Shown here: one piece after another, positions 27,921 through 33,230 of the stretch | How the letters are laid out: the number at the start of each line of letters is the position of its first letter | Numbering within the stretch: position 1 is the first letter of the stretch | Origin: Flavobacteriaceae bacterium | GTDB lineage: Bacteria; Bacteroidota; Bacteroidia; Flavobacteriales; Flavobacteriaceae | DNA: 33,230 bases | Reading direction: 5' to 3' | Assembly: GCA_024763245.1 (NCBI GenBank) | Contig: JANTFW010000014.1 | Coordinates: 1-33,230 of the forward strand | The notes under the pieces: model-generated | The model's input: the letters and a program-made list of their open reading frames with translations, nothing else | What the model was told of the DNA's origin: nothing | The model's database searches: none | Translations under genes and position numbers: made by a program

Positions 27921-30014
27921 TTATCCGATTGTTTTTTCTATTACTTCTTCTGCAATATTCTTTGGCGTTTGCTCATAATGAGAAAACTCCATAGAGGAAG
28001 TTGCTCTACCAGAAGATAAAGTTCTAAGCGTGGTAACATATCCAAACATTTCAGATAATGGTACGGTTGCTTTTATCACTTTTGCTCCAGCTCTATCATC
28101 CATACTGTGAACTTGACCTCTACGTCTGTTAAGGTCACCAACTATAGATCCCATACTTTCTTCAGGTGTTACCACCTCTAGTTTCATTATAGGCTCTAAT
28201 AATACAGCACCTGCACTTTTAGCCACAGCTTTAAAACCAAGTTTTGCAGCTAACTCGAAAGAAAGTTGATCAGAGTCTACCGCGTGGAACGAACCATCGT
28301 TTAATGAGACTTTCATGCTGTCAATTTCAAATCCGGCTAAAGGACCATTTTTCATAGCAGCAGCAAATCCTTTTTCTACAGAAGGAACAAATTCTTTAGG
28401 CACATTACCTCCTTTAATATTATTCTCAAATACTAACCCGGCTTTCTCTGTGTCATCAGCAGGGCCAATTTCGAATACAATATCGGCAAATTTACCACGA
28501 CCACCAGATTGTTTTTTGTATACCTCTCTATGCGATACAGTTTGTGTTAATGCTTCTTTGTATTCTACTTGAGGTTGTCCTTCGTTTACTTCTACTTTAA
28601 ACTCCCGCTTTAAACGATCGACGATAATCTCAAGGTGTAATTCTCCCATTCCTGAAATAATGGTTTGACCGGAAGCCTCGTCAGTTTTAACTTGGAATGT
28701 AGGATCTTCTTCTGCTAATTTAGCAAGCCCCATCCCTAATTTATCTACATCGGCTTTCGTCTTAGGCTCCACAGCAATACCAATTACCGGCTCCGGGAAC
28801 GTCATAGATTCAAGTACTATTGGGTGTTTTTCGGCACACATAGTATCACCGGTACGAATATCTTTAAATCCTACAGCGGCTCCAATATCACCAGCTTCAA
28901 TTTTATCTATAGGTTCCTGTTTGTTGGAGTGCATTTGATAAATTCTAGAAATACGTTCTTTTTTACCGGAACGTGTATTTAACACATAAGAACCCGCATC
29001 TAAAACTCCAGAGTAAACTCTAAAAAATGCCAAACGTCCCACATAAGGGTCTGTCGCAATTTTAAAAGCCAATGCTGCAAAAGGATCATTAACCGTAGGT
29101 TTTCTGAATTCAGGCTCTTGCGTATTAGGATTTGTTCCTTCGATGGCTTCGATATCAAGTGGTGAAGGCATATAACGCATCACACCGTCTAACATCGTTT
29201 GAACTCCTTTATTTTTGAAAGCAGAACCACACATCATAGGTATAATACTCATATCTATTGTGGCAGCACGTAACGCTGAAATCATCTCGGCTTCAGTAAT
29301 AGAATCTTCATCCTCAAAAAACTTCTCCATCAAAGCTTCATCATATTCTGCCACAGCCTCAACTAATTCTGCTCTATATTTATTTACGTCATCAATCAAA
29401 TCTTCGGGGATCGGAATTTCTTCGTAGGTCATTCCCATATCCGCCTCATTCCAAATCATAGCTTTTTTAGAGATTAGGTCAACAACCCCTCTAAAATTAT
29501 CTTCTGAACCAATAGGTACTTGAAGAGGAACGGCATTACCTCCTAACATTTCTTCAATTTGGGTACATACTGCAAAAAAATCAGCACCTTGTCTATCCAT
29601 TTTATTTACAAAACCTAGACGAGGAACTTTGTATTTATCGGCTTGTCTCCATACAGTTTCCGATTGTGGTTCCACACCATCAACTGCGCTAAACAAGGCA
29701 ACCACACCATCCAGAACACGTAAAGAACGCTCTACTTCAACGGTAAAATCAACGTGACCAGGAGTGTCAATAATATTGATAGCATATTTATGATCTTCGT
29801 AAGGCCACTCACAATGTGTTGCTGCAGAGGTGATGGTAATACCACGCTCTTGCTCTTGCTCCATCCAATCCATGGTAGCCGCTCCATCATGCACCTCACC
29901 TATTTTATGACTAACACCTGTATAATACAAAATACGCTCCGTAACGGTCGTTTTACCGGCATCAATATGCGCTGCAATACCAATATTTCTCGTATATTTT
30001 AAATCTCTTGCCAT
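27921..30014 (-). CDS. fusA: Elongation factor G
   Basis: 697 residues, the GTPase that drives translocation. The G domain shows AHIDAGKT (15-22), switch [11 protein letters not shown] (58-67), DTPGH (83-87) and NKMD (137-140), with SAFKNKG as G5. Domain II (about 310-400) and domains III-V follow; domain IV contains the [16 protein letters not shown] stretch that enters the decoding site. No second copy of the GTPase domain and no tuf gene lie nearby. It starts 3 bases after rpsG, so translational coupling is likely. The C-terminal [20 protein letters not shown] is typical. Confidence 0.97.
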   Translation of the reverse strand: MARDLKYTRNIGIAAHIDAGKTTVTERILYYTGVSHKIGEVHDGAATMDWMEQEQERGITITSAATHCEWPYEDHKYAINIIDTPGHVDFTVEVERSLRVLDGVVALFSAVDGVEPQSETVWRQADKYKVPRLGFVNKMDRQGADFFAVCTQIEEMLGGNAVPLQVPIGSEDNFRGVVDLISKKAMIWNEADMGMTYEEIPIPEDLIDDVNKYRAELVEAVAEYDEALMEKFFEDEDSITEAEMISALRAATIDMSIIPMMCGSAFKNKGVQTMLDGVMRYMPSPLDIEAIEGTNPNTQEPEFRKPTVNDPFAALAFKIATDPYVGRLAFFRVYSGVLDAGSYVLNTRSGKKERISRIYQMHSNKQEPIDKIEAGDIGAAVGFKDIRTGDTMCAEKHPIVLESMTFPEPVIGIAVEPKTKADVDKLGMGLAKLAEEDPTFQVKTDEASGQTIISGMGELHLEIIVDRLKREFKVEVNEGQPQVEYKEALTQTVSHREVYKKQSGGRGKFADIVFEIGPADDTEKAGLVFENNIKGGNVPKEFVPSVEKGFAAAMKNGPLAGFEIDSMKVSLNDGSFHAVDSDQLSFELAAKLGFKAVAKSAGAVLLEPIMKLEVVTPEESMGSIVGDLNRRRGQVHSMDDRAGAKVIKATVPLSEMFGYVTTLRTLSSGRATSSMEFSHYEQTPKNIAEEVIEKTIG

Positions 30015-30017
30015 TTC

Positions 30018-30494
30018 TTAAAATCTAAAGTGTGAGAAAGCTTTATTAGCCTCTGCCATTTTATGTGTATCCATACGTTTTTTAACGGCTGATCCCTCTT
30101 CTTTAGATGCAGCTAATATTTCTGCAGCTAATTTTTGAGCCATGGTCTTTTCGTTACGTTTTCTAGAATACGTAATCAACCACTTAATAGCCATTGATAC
30201 CTTTCTATCCGGTCTAATTTGCATTGGGATTTGAAAGGTTGCCCCACCAATCCTTCTACTACGAACCTCTACTTGTGGCATTACATTAGACAAAGCATCT
30301 TTCCAAATTTCAAGAGCAGTTTTTTCTTCATCTTGATTTTTGGATTCTACGATATCCATTGCAGTATAGAAAATATCAAAGGCTGTTGATTTTTTCCCAT
30401 CCCACATTAAATTGTTTACAAATCTTGTAACTAACTGGTCGTTGAATTTAGGATCTGGTAAGAGTATCCTTTTTTTCGCTTTCCTTTTTCTCAT
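30018..30494 (-). CDS. rpsG: 30S ribosomal protein S7
   Basis: 158 residues: [20 protein letters not shown] at the start, [39 protein letters not shown] and the C-terminal [14 protein letters not shown]7 starts assembly of the 30S head and, in E. coli, represses the str operon by binding the rpsL-rpsG intercistronic RNA. Here that interval is 103 bases and has a hairpin (see 30533-30553). It lies 3 bases before fusA. Confidence 0.97.
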   Translation of the reverse strand: MRKRKAKKRILLPDPKFNDQLVTRFVNNLMWDGKKSTAFDIFYTAMDIVESKNQDEEKTALEIWKDALSNVMPQVEVRSRRIGGATFQIPMQIRPDRKVSMAIKWLITYSRKRNEKTMAQKLAAEILAASKEEGSAVKKRMDTHKMAEANKAFSHFRF

Positions 30495-30532
30495 TATTGA
30501 AAAAAATTATGATTATTATAGCCGTGAATGAT

Positions 30533-30553
30533 ATTGCTTTAACACAAAGCAAT
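30533..30553 (-). promoter_or_regulatory. Hairpin in rpsL-rpsG spacer, candidate S7 feedback site
   Basis: A perfect 8-base inverted repeat, ATTGCTTT (30533-30540) and AAAGCAAT (30546-30553), with a 5-base loop. It lies about 40 bases before the rpsG ATG, and no U-tract follows. The rest of the 103-base spacer is AT-rich with no gene. The position matches the S7 repressor-binding interval of the E. coli str mRNA; binding here is inference. Confidence 0.5.
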
Positions 30554-30597
30554 CCTTAACATCATCACCAAACTACTAAACTTATTTATAAAATATT

Positions 30598-30972
30598 TTA
30601 CTTCTTAGGGCGTTTCGCACCGTATTTAGACCTGCGTTGTGTTCTACCTTCTACTCCGGCAGTATCTAACGCTCCACGTACTATGTGGTATCTAACTCCT
30701 GGCAAATCCTTCACCCTTCCTCCTCTAACTAATACTATCGAGTGCTCTTGTAAATTATGTCCTTCACCCGGGATATACGCGTTTACTTCGTTGCCATTAG
30801 TCAATCGAACCCTTGCTACTTTACGCATAGCTGAGTTTGGTTTTTTTGGCGTTGTAGTATACACACGTGTACATACCCCACGTCTTTGTGGACAGGAATT
30901 CAAAGCAGCCGATTTGCTCTTCTTAGTTGTTTTGGTTCTTCCTTTGCGTACTAATTGTTGTATGGTTGGCAT
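30598..30972 (-). CDS. rpsL: 30S ribosomal protein S12
   Basis: 124 residues, the same register as the E. coli protein. The decoding-centre loops [12 protein letters not shown] and [14 protein letters not shown] are intact; Lys43 and Lys88 are both present, so the sequence predicts a streptomycin-sensitive S12 at these two positions. Cys27 and Cys34 are in SCPQRRGVC. It is the first gene of the 32-gene cluster, behind a strong promoter at 31053-31083 and a structured leader. Confidence 0.97.
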   Translation of the reverse strand: MPTIQQLVRKGRTKTTKKSKSAALNSCPQRRGVCTRVYTTTPKKPNSAMRKVARVRLTNGNEVNAYIPGEGHNLQEHSIVLVRGGRVKDLPGVRYHIVRGALDTAGVEGRTQRRSKYGAKRPKK

Positions 30973-30993
30973 ACTAAAGTTGTGATTATTTAC

Positions 30994-31028
30994 GTTTTAT
31001 TTAAAACAGACAATCCGTGTCTTGTTTT
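30994..31028 (-). promoter_or_regulatory. rpsL leader with two mutually exclusive hairpins
   Basis: Hairpin 1: AAAACAGACA (31003-31012) pairs with TGTCT-T-GTTTT (31018-31028), ten pairs with one bulged base and a 5-base loop. Hairpin 2: GTTTT (30994-30998) can pair instead with AAAAC (31003-31007). Both need 31003-31007, so only one can form. A smaller CTCTT/AAGAG repeat lies just downstream of the promoter (31036-31048 region). All are in the roughly 75-base leader before the rpsL ATG. Regulatory use is inferred. Confidence 0.4.
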
Positions 31029-31052
31029 TTCTTATCTCTTTTTAAGAGTTTG

Positions 31053-31083
31053 CAAATGTATAACAAATTATTTTATATTCAAA
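31053..31083 (-). promoter_or_regulatory. rpsL (str-S10-spc-alpha) promoter
   Basis: On the minus strand TTTG (complement of 31080-31083) is followed after 19 bases by TACATTTG (complement of 31053-31060). This fits the Bacteroidota housekeeping promoter, TTTG - N19 - TAnnTTTG, without mismatch. Transcription should start near 31046, leaving a leader of about 75 bases. It is the only clear promoter found ahead of the cluster. Confidence 0.8.
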
Positions 31084-31120
31084 TAAGTTTATAATTATTT
31101 TTTTTAGTTTTTTTAAACTG

Positions 31121-31128
31121 TACCTTTG
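31121..31128 (+). promoter_or_regulatory. Probable promoter -7 element for the Omp85 gene
   Basis: The plus strand has TACCTTTG, a perfect TAnnTTTG match. The -33 position 19 bases upstream reads TTTT in a T-rich run, so it is weaker. It is divergent from the rpsL promoter, with about 40 bases between the two cores; a leader of about 50 bases reaches the TTG start at 31184. Confidence 0.5.
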
Positions 31129-31183
31129 CCGTTACTAATTTATCCATATTGTAATTTAGTTTGCCTTATAAAAACAAAGACTA

Positions 31184-32845
31184 TTGTTAAAAATAACACC
31201 ATATATATATAGCTTTATTCTTTTTAGTTTTTCCGTCTCTGTTTTTTCACAAAATAATAGGGTGTTAGAGCTTATTGGAAGTAACAATACCGAAACAAGT
31301 ATTCTGAAAAATTTAAATACTCCACAGCATAAAATTCCTGATTCACTTATTCAACTAAAACTAAAATCTATACAAAAACAACTATTTTTGCTAGGATATA
31401 CCAATCATAAAATTTCAAACACTTCGTATAATGACAGTATTGCCTTGGTAACATACCAGTTAGGAACCCCTCAAAAACAACTAATCATTCACACCCCGAA
31501 AAGTACTGAACTCTCAAAGGTTTTAGGCTATACTTTAAATGCTAAGGGTGGTTTAGAAGTCCCTTTTAGACAGATTGGGCCTTTTTTAGACTCACTAGTC
31601 CAGCTCTATCAAAGCAAAGGTTTTCCTTTTGTTAATGTGCAATTAATTAAGTTGCAAAAAAACAAAGAAGTCCTGGAGGCTCTTCTAAAAATTGATAGCT
31701 TACAAAAGCGACATATTGATCGAATCATTATTAAAGGCTATAAAGAGTTTCCGTCATCCTACCTCACACATTATTTTGCCCTAAAAAAAGGGGATTTATT
31801 TGAGAAGAAAAAAATAGATCAGCTTTCTAATACGGTTAAGAGTCTTGATTTTACTACTGAAATAAAAGCACCTGAAATACTCTTCAAAAAAGACAGCACA
31901 GACTTATACCTCTATTTAAAAAAAACCAAGAACAATTATTTTAATGGACTTCTGGGTGTCGCTACCGGCCAAAACAACAAGTTATATCTTAATGGATTTT
32001 TAAACCTCAAATTACGAAACACGCTTAATTACGGAGAGCGCTTTGAACTCAATTGGTTGTCCGATGGAAAACAATCTCAAAATTTAAATGTTCAAATAGA
32101 AACTCCATACCTTTTTAAGAGTCCCATTAGCACGAATTACTCTTTAAATATTTACAAAAAAGACAGTAGTTTTATCAAACTATCCCTAAAATTTTCATTA
32201 GACTATCCTCTCAAAAAACAACAAAAAATTGGATTTATCTATTCAAAAAACCAATCTAATCAAATCAAAGACGTAGTTAACCAATCGGATTATTCAGGAA
32301 ATTTTTATGGGATCTATTATCGATATAAGAAACCAAACAATCACCCTGTATTTAAAACCAAATTTGAACTTTACAACTCGGTTGAACAAGGTAATAGAAA
32401 CGAGGAAAAACAACATATCATAAGCAATTATCTTAAGGTCTATATACCTATAAACACTAAAAAGAGCCTTACGATTCAGAACACAAGCAAGCTCTTATTC
32501 TCAAAAAATTACATCGATAATGAGTTGTTTCGAATAGGGGGAAACCATTCCATTAGAGGTTTTGATGAGGCAAGTATTATCACGGATAAATACACTTATG
32601 TTTCTATAGATTACAACTATTTAATCAACGATGAATCTTTTGTAACCCTCCTATCCGATTTTGCAATAACTGAAAACAAAATGAATCCAAATAAGATTAC
32701 TTCTTATTATACATTTGGACTAGGTTATACTACCAAAACACCTTTAGGATTTTTAGGCATCCAGTACGCTATAGGTAATGATAGTACTAATTCATTTAGT
32801 TTTACTAATTCTAAATTACATATTCGATTTTCTCAAGTTTTTTAA
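31184..32845 (+). CDS. Omp85-family (BamA/TamA-like) outer membrane protein
   Basis: 553 residues. A signal peptide (about 1-22, YIYSFILFSFSVSVFS) leads to POTRA-like modules at about 126-176 and 178-248 (HIDRIIIKGYKEFPSSYLTH). The rest is a predicted beta-barrel whose RIGGNHSIRGF (450-460) matches the conserved Omp85 barrel loop (R-G-F/Y). It ends with Phe, as outer membrane proteins usually do. The likely role is insertion or translocation of envelope proteins, though it is shorter than BamA. The start must be TTG: a stop at 31169 blocks extension and the only in-frame ATG is near residue 500. Divergent from rpsL. Confidence 0.75.
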   Translation: MLKITPYIYSFILFSFSVSVFSQNNRVLELIGSNNTETSILKNLNTPQHKIPDSLIQLKLKSIQKQLFLLGYTNHKISNTSYNDSIALVTYQLGTPQKQLIIHTPKSTELSKVLGYTLNAKGGLEVPFRQIGPFLDSLVQLYQSKGFPFVNVQLIKLQKNKEVLEALLKIDSLQKRHIDRIIIKGYKEFPSSYLTHYFALKKGDLFEKKKIDQLSNTVKSLDFTTEIKAPEILFKKDSTDLYLYLKKTKNNYFNGLLGVATGQNNKLYLNGFLNLKLRNTLNYGERFELNWLSDGKQSQNLNVQIETPYLFKSPISTNYSLNIYKKDSSFIKLSLKFSLDYPLKKQQKIGFIYSKNQSNQIKDVVNQSDYSGNFYGIYYRYKKPNNHPVFKTKFELYNSVEQGNRNEEKQHIISNYLKVYIPINTKKSLTIQNTSKLLFSKNYIDNELFRIGGNHSIRGFDEASIITDKYTYVSIDYNYLINDESFVTLLSDFAITENKMNPNKITSYYTFGLGYTTKTPLGFLGIQYAIGNDSTNSFSFTNSKLHIRFSQVF

Positions 32846-32905
32846 GGAGTTACGCAACGGTCTAGCACAAAATACATCTAGAAACATGACAATGAAGCAA
32901 TACTC

Positions 32906-32949
32906 TTAACGTATAGTTAACATTTTTAGAACATTTTTAGTTAAATGTT
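32906..32949 (+). repeat. Tandem 11-base repeat and palindromes upstream of the SusC-type gene
   Basis: AACATTTTTAG occurs twice without a gap (32919-32929 and 32930-32940). Just upstream is TTAAC-GTATA-GTTAA (32906-32920), an inverted repeat with a 5-base centre. AACATTT (32930-32936) also pairs with AAATGTT (32943-32949) across 6 bases. The 11-base period is about one helical turn and places the repeats on one face, directly before the -33 element. This looks like a regulator-binding region; the regulator is unknown. Confidence 0.5.
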
Positions 32950-32979
32950 TTGGTTTTTAACGCTATTTTAAGATATTTG
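32949..32979 (+). promoter_or_regulatory. Promoter of the SusC-type gene
   Basis: TTTG (32949-32952), a 19-base spacer, and GATATTTG (32972-32979), which differs from TAnnTTTG only at the first base. The start of transcription is expected near 32986, about 20 bases before the ATG at 33007. The rest of the 32846-33006 gap shows no terminator for the Omp85 gene. Confidence 0.55.
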
Positions 32980-33006
32980 CAATTAATTAATTCAAATAAT
33001 TATACA

Positions 33007-33230
33007 ATGAAAACAAAGTTTAATGGAATTTTAACGCTCTTGCTAGCGTTTACTGTGCATTTTGCTTTTGCACAAAAGACTGTTTCGGGAACTGTTTCTG
33101 ATGAAACCGGACCACTCCCCGGAGTAAGTGTATTAATCAAAGGTACTCAAAGCGGTGCTGAAACCGACTTTGATGGTAAGTATACCATCACTGCCAATGA
33201 AGGGGATGTATTAGTATTCTCTTTTATGGG
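33007..33230 (+). CDS. SusC/RagA-type TonB-linked outer membrane protein (partial, N-terminus only)
   Basis: The frame is open from ATG at 33007 to the window end, giving 74 residues. A signal peptide (MKTKFNGILTLLLAFTVHFA, cleaved around FAFAQ) is followed by the CarboxypepD_reg-like domain: KTVSGTVSDETGPLPGVSVL, TDFDGKYTITANEGDVLVFS. The order signal peptide, Q-x-VSGTV, PLPGV, G-T, TDFDGKY is the standard start of SusC/RagA receptors that import glycans or peptides with a SusD lipoprotein. The plug and barrel lie past the right edge, as would any susD. Preceded by a repeat-rich promoter, so probably regulated by substrate. Confidence 0.85.
   Translation, partial: MKTKFNGILTLLLAFTVHFAFAQKTVSGTVSDETGPLPGVSVLIKGTQSGAETDFDGKYTITANEGDVLVFSFM

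Noticed and set aside
30533-30553. Reading the rpsL-rpsG hairpin as a terminator
   Set aside because: No run of U follows, and the essential rpsG and fusA genes lie downstream.
1-33230. CRISPR array, tRNA, rRNA, insertion sequence, prophage or defence island
   Set aside because: No spaced direct repeats, no tRNA or rRNA sequence, no transposase or integrase-like protein, and no break in the conserved gene order were seen by eye.

Overview
The window is a low-GC bacterial chromosome segment that reads as Flavobacteriia (Bacteroidota). The signs are: TAnnTTTG-type promoters with an upstream TTTG about 19 bases away; almost no Shine-Dalgarno sequences; a str-S10-spc-alpha ribosomal cluster without tuf; cysteine-free forms of L36, S14 and S4; a SusC-type TonB receptor; an Omp85 protein; and DUF6787, DUF937 and CarboxypepD-regulatory-like proteins. 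No tRNA, rRNA, CRISPR, insertion sequence or prophage was seen.

Layout. 1-2530 (minus) is a MacB/LolCDE-type ABC exporter operon: an ATPase followed by two permeases, the second cut by the window edge. 2566-2973 (plus) encodes a DCC-family (DUF393) thiol protein that converges on a dicarboxylate/acidic amino acid symporter (2975-4276, minus). 4393-5479 (plus) holds a DUF937 protein with a strong intrinsic terminator, then a small DUF6787 membrane protein. 5483-9988 (minus) is parE-parC, topoisomerase IV. 10121-11629 (minus) encodes a secreted protein with a carboxypeptidase-regulatory-like domain. 11714-12808 (minus) is ychF and 12874-13935 (minus) a stand-alone LuxC-like acyl-CoA reductase.

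14015-30972 (minus) is one uninterrupted cluster of 32 translation, transcription and secretion genes: rpsL-rpsG-fusA, the full S10 set, the full spc set with secY, then infA-rpmJ-rpsM-rpsK-rpsD-rpoA-rplQ. A well-formed promoter lies upstream of rpsL and a hairpin/U-tract terminator lies after rplQ. Most junctions are under 25 bases. The longer gaps (rpsL leader, rpsL-rpsG, rpsJ-rplC, rpsK-rpsD, rpoA-rplQ) are where RNA structure is found, and they are the best candidates for ribosomal-protein feedback control.

Divergently from rpsL, 31184-32845 (plus) encodes an Omp85 (BamA/TamA-like) protein that appears to start at TTG. At the right edge (33007 onward, plus) a SusC/RagA-type receptor begins behind a promoter with tandem 11-base repeats.

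This is mostly a conserved housekeeping region. I found no convincing new multi-gene system. The leads most worth following are the untested RNA structures in the ribosomal cluster, the repeat-decorated susC-type promoter, and the orphan LuxC-like reductase.
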